Part shown: positions 8,213-15,644 of the stretch, in pieces
How positions within the stretch are numbered: the stretch's first letter is position 1
How the letters are laid out: each line of letters opens with the position of its first letter
DNA from: Microtetraspora sp. NBRC 13810
GTDB taxonomy: Bacteria > Actinomycetota > Actinomycetes > Streptosporangiales > Streptosporangiaceae
Assembly: GCF_030268685.1 (NCBI RefSeq)
Contig: NZ_BSRQ01000013.1
Span: 124,001 to 188,000 of the forward strand
Direction: 5' to 3'
DNA: 64,000 bases
Program-made: the position numbers and the translations under genes
The notes under the pieces: model-generated
The model's input: only the letters and a program-made list of their open reading frames with translations
Database searches by the model: none
What the model was told of the DNA's origin: nothing

Positions 8213-8370
8213 CCACCACCGGCAGCCCCGGCCCCGCCCTCCCGGGCATCGTCCGCTACCCCGGGCAGCACCGCCCTGGCCATCGCCGACCAGCTGCGCC
8301 ACGCCTACGCCGAGGTGTTCTCCCAGCCGCCCTGGAACGAAGATCACACCCGGGTCGAGGAGTTCCAGCA
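8209..8370 (+). pseudogene. GNAT acetyltransferase fragment
   Basis: An ATG overlaps the ATPase stop, but the frame is lost after ~15 codons. In the next frame a recognisable GNAT N-terminus follows (ADQLRHAYAEVFSQPPWNED), ending abruptly near 8370 where antisense chrA sequence begins. Only ~50 residues of a ~150-200 residue protein remain. Broken by a frameshift and a truncation. Confidence 0.5.
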
Positions 8371-8373
8371 TGC

Positions 8374-8520
8374 CGGCAGCGCGAACAGGGTGCCGGCGAC
8401 CAGCCCGCCGCGGGTGCCGTTCAGCACCCAGCCGACGTCGATGGCCAGTTGCTGGCCCTCCGGTCCGGGCAGCAGCATGCAGTAGTTGAGCGCGTGGTTG
8501 AACCGTTGCCGGCGGATCCA
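8374..8520 (-). pseudogene. Chromate transporter (ChrA) fragment
   Basis: About 48 residues match the N-terminal half of Chr[21 protein letters not shown], then [20 protein letters not shown] and [10 protein letters not shown]. The signature [10 protein letters not shown] is characteristic of the family. Sequence on both sides is unrelated, and the C-terminal side abuts the GNAT fragment head-on. The remaining 8213-8674 contains no intact gene. Confidence 0.65.
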
Positions 8521-8674
8521 GCGCGTAGCGCAGGATCGCGCCGAGCTGAACGGCCGCGATGCCGTAAAGGACGGACGCCGGTGCTGTTCGGGGTGATGAT
8601 CACGCTGGAGTGCCCCCGAGGGGGGCACGGGGACACCCTGCCCGCGTTGCAGCAGCAGGCTGCCGATCATCCGC

Positions 8675-10149
8675 TCACCAGCGGGCAGCATCGGTGTCTA
8701 TCCTGGACACCCTCAGGACCCCGTAGGTCGTCGTCCCATCCTCATGCCTTTGTTCCACGGATACTCCTCCGCCATCTGACAGGGTGATCCACGCATTCGC
8801 CTCCCCTCCGGTGAAGGATTGGTTCCGATATATGCCCGACTCGGCGTACACGGCGCCGATTCTGGGGGGGTCGTTGTACGCGCCATGGCTTACCTGTATG
8901 CCAGATTCAGGAAAGCTGATCCATCCGTCCGTGGTGCTTTTCCCCTGAACCCGTGTGGCGTTCACCCGGTTGACTGCGATCCTGTCGGCCAGGACCGCTC
9001 CCTGGCCGCCGGAGTTGTTGGAGACCTCCACCCCGTCGGCGGTGAAGGTGATGCCTCCGGTGTTCGCCCTCCCCTGGACCCGTTCGGTATTCACCCGGTT
9101 GACTGTGGTTCTGTCGGCGATGACCTCGCCGGCGTACAGGGTGCCCTGGTCATTGGAGCCGCGCGTACTCCAGACCCTCACCCCGCCCTGAGGGAAGGTG
9201 ATGTCCCCGTCGCCGCTGTTGAGCCCCCTCACATACTCGGTGGCCACGCCGCTGACGGTGGCCTCACCGGCGTACAGGGTGCCCGGGTCATTGGAGCCGC
9301 GCGTGCGCCGTACGGTCGCCCCGCCCTGGGAGAAGGCGACGGCTCCGTCGCCGCTGTTCGGTCCTCCTACCCACGGGGTGTCGATGCCGGTGGTGGCGGT
9401 GAGGGTTTCCAGGATGGGATTGCGCACCTGAACAGTCGTGGTGAGGAAGTGCTGCTGCCGAGTGTTGCGGTCGGTGGCGATGAGGATGTAGGTGGTAGCC
9501 CGCTTCGGGGCGTCGGGCGGTGACCAGCTGCCCCGGGAGACGGGGACGGGCTGCGGCGCGCCCGGGTACGTGATCTCGTAGCGGAAGCCGGCGGACTCCG
9601 CCCAGCGCAGCGTGAGCTTTTCGCCGGCGTCCACCATGGCCTTGTCCGGGCGGAAGTCGCGCGGCGCCGGGAGCTCCTTTGGCGCGGTCTTCACCAGCGC
9701 TACCGCCGCGAAGCTGGTGGTCAGGCGGCCGGTCCTGGTTCTGCTGGTGTTCTCGGTCACCGTCAGCACGGCTAGCCCGGCGGTGGGGGCGACGGGGACG
9801 TTCTCCAGCGTCAGCACCATGTAGTCGCCAGGGGCGAAAGGGGTTCTGCCGCCAGGGGCGGTGGCCTGGAAGGCGTTGGAGCCCTGTGGTCCCGGCTGGA
9901 CGTTCAACGACGACCGGGTGCCCGACCGTGTGCCGTACTCGCCCTTGGGCTTGATCTTGTTGAAGTCCGAGGTGAGGTCGCCGGCGCCGTTGCCGACGGG
10001 CACCTCCACCTTGATCGTGGACCAGTACGCCGCCTGCTGCCGGTGTTGGTGATGAGTAGGTACACCGTTCCCGTGGACGGGGATCGCTTGGCCGCTGACG
10101 CTTCCAAGGGCGCGGGGTCGGTGATGAGGGTGTAGGTCAGCATGGTCAT
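8675..10149 (-). pseudogene. Repetitive fibre-like protein gene, split by a -1 frameshift
   Basis: ATG at 10149 follows AAGGAG with good spacing and starts TMLTYTLITDPAPLEA; that frame continues to about ITNTGS (near 10040) and then becomes nonsense. The adjacent frame picks up with QAAYWSTIKVEVPVGNG and runs ~440 residues to the stop at 8675. The middle has an immunoglobulin-like segment (KLTLRWAESAGFRYEITYPG). The C-terminal half has ~40-residue repeats with GGVRVWSTRGSND, GTLYAGE and VNRVNTERVQG, suggestive of a beta-solenoid or tail-fibre-like stalk. No signal peptide. Could be a pseudogene or a one-base sequence error; function unknown. Confidence 0.65.
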
Positions 10150-10741
10150 GGTCACCACTCCTTCTCTTGGAGGACGGCGCGGGCCGATGGCCCGCCCGCG
10201 GCAAGAGGACCGGGCCGGACAGGACAAGCGGCGACATGGGTGGCGTATCCAAAATCCGCCTGTGACGCACCGCAGAAAACCACCTCTAGATCCAATCGCT
10301 CAGCGTTGAAGCGTGACAAGATCGCTCAAGGCGGCCATAACAGGGCGGTTCGGCAATATCATCAGCGTCTTGACAAGCATGGGGAGCATGCGTCGCTGAC
10401 CGTCCGTGAACGCCCGCCATTCCCATGCCGCGGTCGCTTCGGTGTCGGTGGCGGTGTTTCAGGCTGTGGCTGTTGGGATGACTCCGCGCCAAACGGCGCG
10501 GGCCAGGAGCAGAGTGCCATCGGTTTCGATACGCACCCACGCCCGGCGAAAAGGTGCCCGCGATCATGGCGGCCAACCGACCGCCGGGACACAGAGCCGT
10601 CAACCAGCTTGCCGGGATGGGCCGAAAGGACACCATTGGCGCGTTCGCGCTGGGCGGGCCCGATGGTCATGTGCTGGGGCGAGCGGCCGAGCGGAACATT
10701 TGTCCAAGCCGGCGGTGGGCGCGAACGGCGACAGTGGGCCC
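10150..10741. other. Gene-free interval
   Basis: About 590 bp between the fibre-like gene and the hydrolase. Open frames on both strands have no recognisable domain, no supported start and low-complexity or shifted composition. I see no repeats or hairpins worth naming. It should contain promoters for both flanking divergent genes. Confidence 0.5.
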
Positions 10742-11782
10742 ATGACCATTCCCCCAGGTGCCGGCGACAACCGCCGGCCGGACGACGCCGATCCGCGGTC
10801 GCCTGACGAGGAGCCGGAGGTGAGAGGCGCGGGAAGCCGCAGAAGGCGTGGCGTCATCGCCTCGGCCGTCCTTGTCGCGATCGCCGGACTGCTGGTGGTG
10901 AACGCGGTGGTGGTGTCGCGACAGGACGCCGAGGCCGGCGGGAGTCCGGCCCTGCCTCTTGCGGGCGGCAGCGTCTACGTGCGCCAGGACGGCCCCCGCG
11001 ATGCCCCCGCGCTCGTGCTGGTCCACGGGCTCGCCGGATCGACCTCCTGGTGGGACCCGCTGGTTCCGATGCTGGCGAGGTCTCATCGCGTCATCCGGAT
11101 CGACCTGCTCGGGCACGGCCGGTCGGCCAAACCGGCCGGCGGGGGGTATGCGATCCCGGAGCAGGGACGCCGGGTCGGCGAGGCACTGGACCGGCTCGGC
11201 GTGCGGCAGGCCATGGTGGTCGGCCATTCCACCGGCGGCTCGGTCGCCACCGCCCTCGCCGAGCGACGACGCGACCTGGTGACCGGGCTCGTGCTCATCG
11301 ACTCCGGGCCCCGTATGGACGCCTTCATCTCGGACGGGCTCGTCGGCCGGCTCCTGTTCGTGCCCGCCGTCGGGCAACTGCTGTGGCGGTTCCGGACCGA
11401 CGCGATCCTTCGCCGGGGTTTGGAGACCGCGTTCAGCCGCCGCGGCTACCAGATCCCGCAACAGCTCGTCCACGATGTGCGCGGCACGACCTACCACGCG
11501 CTCACCGCGACCTCGCGGGCGGCCGACGACTACCTGACGCAGCGGGCGCTCCCCGATCGGCTGACCGCCCTCGGCAAGCCGCTACTGGTGATCTTCGGCG
11601 AGGAGGACCGGAGATGGCGGTCCGCATCCGCCGCCGGATACCGCGTCGTTCCGGACGCGAGAGTCGAGTTGCTGCCCGGTGTCGGGCACACACCCATGCT
11701 TGAGGACCCGTCGCGGACCGCCGCACTCCTCCTGGAGTTCACCGCGCTGCACGCGGCGCAGCCGGACCGAACGACACGATGA
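10742..11782 (+). CDS. Membrane-anchored alpha/beta hydrolase
   Basis: 346 residues. A charged N-terminal tail ending RRRR precedes one transmembrane segment (VIASAVLVAIAGLLVVNAVV, residues ~37-58), then an alpha/beta-hydrolase domain. HGLAGS forms the oxyanion region, GHSTGGS carries the nucleophilic Ser, GEED the acid and GVGHTPM the catalytic His. The catalytic domain is probably outside the membrane. Substrate unknown; esterase, lipase or peptidase-like activity are all possible. ATG 10742 is chosen because upstream codons are not protein-like. Stands alone. Confidence 0.85.
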   Translation: MTIPPGAGDNRRPDDADPRSPDEEPEVRGAGSRRRRGVIASAVLVAIAGLLVVNAVVVSRQDAEAGGSPALPLAGGSVYVRQDGPRDAPALVLVHGLAGSTSWWDPLVPMLARSHRVIRIDLLGHGRSAKPAGGGYAIPEQGRRVGEALDRLGVRQAMVVGHSTGGSVATALAERRRDLVTGLVLIDSGPRMDAFISDGLVGRLLFVPAVGQLLWRFRTDAILRRGLETAFSRRGYQIPQQLVHDVRGTTYHALTATSRAADDYLTQRALPDRLTALGKPLLVIFGEEDRRWRSASAAGYRVVPDARVELLPGVGHTPMLEDPSRTAALLLEFTALHAAQPDRTTR

Positions 11783-11883
11783 GCCGTATCCATGCCGCCT
11801 TCCAGAGCGTCCAGGGGTGGATTTCCTGGCTGCGGGCGGCACGGCACGGGATGAATCGACTTGTAGGCACCGAACTGCGGCAC

Positions 11884-11889
11884 TAGGTT
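11884..11889 (+). promoter_or_regulatory. Possible -10 (TAGGTT) for a leaderless GNAT mRNA
   Basis: TAGGTT ends six bases before the GTG at 11896, and there is no Shine-Dalgarno sequence in between. Confidence 0.4.
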
Positions 11890-11895
11890 ACTGAA

Positions 11896-12474
11896 GTGCT
11901 CAAACCCGCCCTTCCCCTACAGACCGACCGGCTGGTCCTGCGCGCGTTCACGGCCGCCGACCTGGGGCCGTTGCACGCCTACCATTCGCTGCCCGAGGTG
12001 ACCCGCTACCTGTACGTGGATGTCACCGACCTCGACCAGACCCGGAAGTCCCTGGAACAGAAGATCGCCAGTACGGCGCTGCTTGACGAGGGGCAGAGCC
12101 TGAGGCTGGCCGTGGAGCTCCGGGAGAGCGGCGAGCTGGTCGGCGACGTCGTGTTGTTCTGGCACAGCCGGGAGCACCGGCAGGGCGAGATCGGCTTCGT
12201 GTTCGACCCCGCCCACCACGGCCGCGGCTATGCCACCGAGGCGGCCCGCGTCCTGCTGGAACTCGGCTTCGACGGCCTCGGCCTGCACCGGATCACCGGC
12301 CGCCTGGACGGCCGCAACACCGCCTCCGCCGGGGTGCTGGAACGCCTGGGCATGCGCCGCGAGGCACACCTGGTGGAGAACGAGTTCGTCAAGGGCGAGT
12401 GGACCGACGAGATGATCTACGCGGTGCTCCGCCGCGAGTGGCTAGGGAACCGTCAGTCCGAGGTCGCGGGCTAG
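11896..12474 (+). CDS. GNAT N-acetyltransferase, RimJ/RimL type
   Basis: 192 residues. RimJ/RimL-like opening (LQTDRLVLRAFTAADLGPLH), the acetyl-CoA binding stretch EIGFVFDPAHHGRGYATEAA and the closing NTASAGVLERLGMRREAHLV are all present. It acetylates amino groups of a protein, antibiotic or small molecule; target not predictable. GTG 11896 is the only start that keeps the conserved N-terminus. Its last 33 bp overlap the convergent phosphotransferase gene. Confidence 0.88.
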   Translation: MLKPALPLQTDRLVLRAFTAADLGPLHAYHSLPEVTRYLYVDVTDLDQTRKSLEQKIASTALLDEGQSLRLAVELRESGELVGDVVLFWHSREHRQGEIGFVFDPAHHGRGYATEAARVLLELGFDGLGLHRITGRLDGRNTASAGVLERLGMRREAHLVENEFVKGEWTDEMIYAVLRREWLGNRQSEVAG

Positions 12475-13461
12475 GTCCGCCGCCTCCCGCGCCCACCGGG
12501 CGCACAGCGCGAGCCCTGCGGCGCGGGCGGCGTAGCTCGCGTCCGCCTCGACGGTGTCCTCGCCGCCGTAGTCGTGGTGCCGGTCGGCGGAGGCGCTCTC
12601 CAGGCTCCGCGCGGTGAGCCAGTCGTACTTCACCGCCGAGGCGCGGACGCCGAGCAGGACCACGCGCTCGTCGCCCGCCCAGCCGGCCTCGCGCAGGCCG
12701 TCGATGTAGGCCCGGACGACGGCGGCGTCGAGGTCGTCCAGCACGTCGTGCGGCAGCAGAAGGTCGAAGACGCAGTCCGGGACGAGATTGCCGATGTCCT
12801 CGCCGAGGGCTCCGTCGCCGGTGAAGCCCCAGTCGAGCAGCACCACCTCGCCGTCCGGCCGCCTGATGAGGTTGTTGGGCCAGACGTCGAGGTGGCAGAC
12901 GGTGCGCGGCAGGGCCCGCATGATCGACAGCAGGGACTCCCGCTCGTCGTGCAGCCGCAGCAGCCCGTCGCGCAGCTCGGGCGGGAAATGCGCCTTGATG
13001 AGCGGCTGCGACCACGCCCACTCCTGCGCGAGGAGCTCCCAGTCCGCGGGCCGCGAGGTGCTGTAGTCGCGCAGGAATCCGCTGCTCAGCCACGGGTGGT
13101 CGGGCAGGTCCGCGCGGCCCTGGCTGCGCCCGAGCACGCGGGCGGTCTCGACGACGTCCTCGACCGTGAGCGCCGCCGAGTGCCGGCCTTCGACGTGTTC
13201 GAGCACCAGCTCGATGTCCCCGGTGCCGGTCTCCTTGATGTCCAGCACCGCGGGCGCGCCCAGGCCCAGCCGTCGCGGCAGCTCCGTCTCGTAGACGAGG
13301 GCCTCGCGGCGCCAGTAGTTCCAGTGCCGCTCGTCCGCCGAGGACGACCAGTGCCGGGGCGCGTCGTCCCGGCGATGAGTGAGGATCTTGTGCACCGTGC
13401 CGGCGTCCTGCCAGATGCCGCCGGTCACGCCGTTGAGGCGGTTGTGAGTGAGCTGTCGCAC
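12442..13461 (-). CDS. Aminoglycoside-phosphotransferase-like kinase
   Basis: 339 residues of the APH/choline-kinase-like fold. The catalytic loop CHLDVWPNN and the Mg-binding VLLDWG motif are intact; an N-terminal lobe with RREALVYETELPRRL and ELVLEHVEG precedes them. Such proteins phosphorylate aminoglycosides, macrolides or metabolites. No resistance function can be inferred from sequence alone. The gene faces the GNAT gene and overlaps it at the 3' end. Confidence 0.85.
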   Translation of the reverse strand: MRQLTHNRLNGVTGGIWQDAGTVHKILTHRRDDAPRHWSSSADERHWNYWRREALVYETELPRRLGLGAPAVLDIKETGTGDIELVLEHVEGRHSAALTVEDVVETARVLGRSQGRADLPDHPWLSSGFLRDYSTSRPADWELLAQEWAWSQPLIKAHFPPELRDGLLRLHDERESLLSIMRALPRTVCHLDVWPNNLIRRPDGEVVLLDWGFTGDGALGEDIGNLVPDCVFDLLLPHDVLDDLDAAVVRAYIDGLREAGWAGDERVVLLGVRASAVKYDWLTARSLESASADRHHDYGGEDTVEADASYAARAAGLALCARWAREAADLARDLGLTVP

Positions 13462-13504
13462 CCGATCAGCCTAGAAGGTCGCCCCGCAACCTCGCCGGGC
13501 CGTC

Positions 13505-14449
13505 TCAGCTTCGCCAGGGCATGTGCTGGAGGGTCCAGGTGTTGCCGTCCGGGTCGGCGAAGTAGGCGTAGAAGACGCCGCCCAGGTCCTGGACCGGTCG
13601 CACGTCCACGCCGCGCTCGATGAGCGTCGCGCGGGCCTGCTCGATGTCGCTCACCACCAGGTGCAGGCCGCGCAGCGTGCCGACCGGCATGTCCAGCACG
13701 TCCAGGCCCTCGGTCAGGGTGATCGAGCAGGCCGAGCCGGGTGGGGTGAGCTGCACGACCCGGATCCCGTCGGCCGGCCGTACGTCGACGTCCACCTGGA
13801 AGCCGAGGCGGTCGGCGTAGAACGACTTGGCGCGGTCGATGTCCTTGACCGGCACCGGCACGAGTTCGAGCAGCATCGCGCCGGGGAGCACCGGCATCGG
13901 GTCCGCGGCCGGCGCCTTGGCGGGCGCGGCGTTCTCCTGGGGGCGGGAGGTGTCGATCATCGGATGGTCGCCTTTCGCTGTGGTCTCACCGAGCATTCCG
14001 GCGAGGCGGTCGTAGGACTCGCCCGCGCCGCGTGCCATGGGCGAGCGGAGGACGCCGTCGCGGATCTCCCGCGACGGGTAACGCACGGTGGAGGTCATCG
14101 CGGTCCGGCCGGCCCGCTCGTCGAAGACGGTGGTGACGAGGGCCTCGCCCGCGTCCCAGTCGTCGTAGGTCTCGGTCTGGACGATCCGGGCCGGCGCGGC
14201 GACCTCGCGGTAGACGCCGCCGTGGCCCATCTCGGCGCCGCCGGGCCCGCGCGAGACGAAGCGCCAGGCGCCGCCCGGCCGCAGGTCGATCTCGCAGACG
14301 ACGAGCTCCCAGCCGCGCGCGCCGTGCCATCGCCGGAGCAGCTCGGGCCGGGTGAAGGCGTCGAAGACGAGGGCGCGCGGCGCGTCGAAGGTCCGGGTCA
14401 TCACGATCTCGGTGTCGGCCGACGCCGTCACCGTCAGCCCTTCACTCAT
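13505..14449 (-). CDS. SRPBCC-VOC fusion protein
   Basis: 314 residues. Residues ~14-150 are an AHSA1-type SRPBCC domain (TRTFDAPRALVFDAFTRPEL, RPGGAWRFVSRGPGG, MTSTVRYPSREIRDGVL). After a Pro/Ala linker, residues ~190-312 are a glyoxalase/VOC domain (PVPVKDIDRAKSFYADRLGF, GLHLVVSDIEQARATLIERG, YFADPDGNTWTLQHM). These two are normally separate neighbouring genes. At the join (near 13960) an ATG follows AAAGGCGACC, so the VOC part may also be made alone. The start overlaps the ArsR stop by 8 bp, so it is translationally coupled. Ligand unknown. Confidence 0.85.
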   Translation of the reverse strand: MSEGLTVTASADTEIVMTRTFDAPRALVFDAFTRPELLRRWHGARGWELVVCEIDLRPGGAWRFVSRGPGGAEMGHGGVYREVAAPARIVQTETYDDWDAGEALVTTVFDERAGRTAMTSTVRYPSREIRDGVLRSPMARGAGESYDRLAGMLGETTAKGDHPMIDTSRPQENAAPAKAPAADPMPVLPGAMLLELVPVPVKDIDRAKSFYADRLGFQVDVDVRPADGIRVVQLTPPGSACSITLTEGLDVLDMPVGTLRGLHLVVSDIEQARATLIERGVDVRPVQDLGGVFYAYFADPDGNTWTLQHMPWRS

Positions 14450-14792
14450 CGTCGCCTCCGGCGGCGCCGGTGGCCCGCAGCTCGCCCAGCAGGACGTCGA
14501 GACGCTGGTAGCTCTCCTCCCAGTAGGCGCGGTAGTCGGCCAGCCAGGCCATGGCGTCCTTGAGCGGGCCAGGCTCCAGCCGGCACGGCCGGCGCTGGGC
14601 GTCGCGCCGGCGGGAGACCAGGCCGGCCCGCTCCAGCACCCGCAGGTGCTTGGAGATGCCCGGCTGGCTCATCGCGAACGGCGCGGCCAGCTCCATCACG
14701 GTGGCCTCCCCTTCGGCGAGCCGGGCCAGGATCGCCCGCCTCGTCGGATCGGCCAGCGCGGCGAACGTGGCGTCGAGTACGTCGGCAGTCAC
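14442..14792 (-). CDS. ArsR-family regulator (SRPBCC-associated type)
   Basis: 116 residues from GTG 14792, which follows AAGGGG; upstream codons to 14855 lie in the operator and are unlikely to be translated. Winged helix: ADPTRRAILARLAEGEATVM, ELAAPFAMSQPGISKHLRVL and ERAGLVSRRRDAQRRPCRL. C-terminal WLADYRAYWEESYQRLDVLL is typical of regulators paired with AHSA1 genes rather than metal sensors; no metal-site Cys pair is visible. It should autoregulate and control the downstream fusion gene and possibly the divergent DHFR-like gene. Confidence 0.9.
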   Translation of the reverse strand: MTADVLDATFAALADPTRRAILARLAEGEATVMELAAPFAMSQPGISKHLRVLERAGLVSRRRDAQRRPCRLEPGPLKDAMAWLADYRAYWEESYQRLDVLLGELRATGAAGGDDE

Positions 14793-14810
14793 TTCGATTA
14801 CCCCTTGGTT

Positions 14811-14832
14811 GTATAACCTGATGGTTTTATAC
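14811..14832. promoter_or_regulatory. Dyad operator between ArsR and DHFR-like genes
   Basis: An AT-rich inverted repeat, GTATAACC-TGAT-GGTTTTATAC, lies in the divergent promoter region. It is well placed for repression of both genes by the ArsR protein. Confidence 0.5.
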
Positions 14833-14881
14833 ATGCTACGCTTCGGCACTGTCAAGCCATCGCAGGTGGAAGGGAAGACCT

Positions 14882-15487
14882 ATGGGAACCGTGTTCGCCC
14901 AGGCGTCGGTGTCGCTGGACGGGTTCATCGCGGGGCCGGGTGGGACGGGGTTCGACCGGCTGTTCGCCTGGTGCGCCGGCGGGGACGTGGAGACGCCCTC
15001 CGCCGATCCCGACCGGCTGACCTACCGCACGTCCGCGGCCACCGCCGGCTACCTGCGCGAGCTGACGGCGAGCACCCGCGCCTGCGTGGTGGGCAGGCGG
15101 CAGTTCGACCTGACCGGGGGCTGGGGCGGGCGCCACCCGATGGGCGTGCCGGTCTTCGTGGTGACCCACCACCGGCCCGCCGACTGGCCGCGGGACACCG
15201 CCACCCCCTTCACCTTCGTCCACGACGGCGTGGAGAGCGCGATCGAGCAGGCGCGGCGGGCGGCGCGCGGCGGCGACGTCGGCGTCGGGCCGGGCAGCAC
15301 CGTCGCGCAGGCGCTGGACGCGGACCTGCTCGACGAGATCCGGCTCGACCTCGTCCCCGTCCTGCTCGGCGGCGGGCTGCGGATGCTCGACGGCCTCGGC
15401 ACCGCCCCGGTCGGCTTCGGCACGCCACGGGTGATCGCGGGCGACGGCGTCACCCACCTCGTCTACCGGCGCGACGGCCGAGCCTGA
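14882..15487 (+). CDS. DHFR/RibD-C-like reductase
   Basis: 201 residues of the RibD C-terminal/dihydrofolate-reductase-like family. QASVSLDGFIAGPGG opens the fold, ACVVGRRQFDLTGGW and PVFVVTHHRP follow, then the nucleotide-binding GGDVGVGPGSTVAQALDADL and LVPVLLGGGLRML. It presumably reduces a small molecule with NADPH; substrate unknown. GGAAGGGAAG stands five bases before ATG 14882. Divergent from the ArsR operon, with which it likely shares control. Confidence 0.85.
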   Translation: MGTVFAQASVSLDGFIAGPGGTGFDRLFAWCAGGDVETPSADPDRLTYRTSAATAGYLRELTASTRACVVGRRQFDLTGGWGGRHPMGVPVFVVTHHRPADWPRDTATPFTFVHDGVESAIEQARRAARGGDVGVGPGSTVAQALDADLLDEIRLDLVPVLLGGGLRMLDGLGTAPVGFGTPRVIAGDGVTHLVYRRDGRA

Positions 15488-15503
15488 CCCGCCGGGAGCG
15501 TGC

Positions 15504-15509
15504 TACCGT
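15504..15509 (+). promoter_or_regulatory. -10 element (TACCGT) for a leaderless leader peptide
   Basis: TACCGT ends seven bases before the ATG at 15517, the distance expected when transcription starts on the first codon. A -35 match is weak. Confidence 0.5.
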
Positions 15510-15516
15510 CTCCGAC

Positions 15517-15567
15517 ATGAAGCGCGCCAATGTGACGACGACGCCGGAAACCGTCCCGGCGCGCTGA
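15517..15567 (+). CDS. Threonine-rich leader peptide (MKRANVTTTPETVPAR)
   Basis: A 16-residue ORF with four Thr codons, three of them consecutive (ACG ACG ACG). It lies 77 bp upstream of the threonyl-tRNA-synthetase-like gene, on the same strand, and is followed by two competing hairpins. This is the architecture of ribosome-mediated attenuation: slow decoding of Thr codons when Thr-tRNA is scarce would shift the RNA fold. Leaderless leader peptides of this sort are known in mycobacteria for cysteine. Translation is inferred, not shown. Confidence 0.65.
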   Translation: MKRANVTTTPETVPAR

Positions 15568-15579
15568 CACCAGTCTTGA

Positions 15580-15628
15580 CGAAGCCCCGGGGCGAGTGCC
15601 CCGGGGCTTCGCCATGTGGGCACTCGCC
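15580..15628 (+). promoter_or_regulatory. Attenuator: two mutually exclusive hairpins
   Basis: Hairpin A pairs 15580-15593 with 15598-15611 (14 perfect base pairs, GAGT loop). Hairpin B pairs GGCGAGTGCCC (15591-15601) with GGGCACTCGCC (15618-15628), 11 perfect pairs. Both need 15591-15601, so only one can form. A small extra hairpin (15542-15547 with 15556-15561) lies inside the leader ORF. A ribosome finishing the leader at 15567 would reach the edge of hairpin A, favouring B; a ribosome stalled at 15535-15543 would leave A free. No U-run follows B, so either termination or masking of the nearby GAGGAG could be the output. Confidence 0.65.
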
Positions 15629-15644
15629 GGTGAGGAGACCCGCG

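Noticed and set aside
10030-10050. Programmed -1 ribosomal frameshift in the fibre-like gene
   Set aside because: The site GGCAGCAGG lacks a classical X-XXY-YYZ slippery heptamer and I see no obvious pseudoknot directly after it. A mutation or base-calling error is simpler.
8675-10149. Prophage tail module
   Set aside because: The protein is fibre-like, but no capsid, terminase, tape-measure, lysis or integrase genes lie within tens of kilobases.
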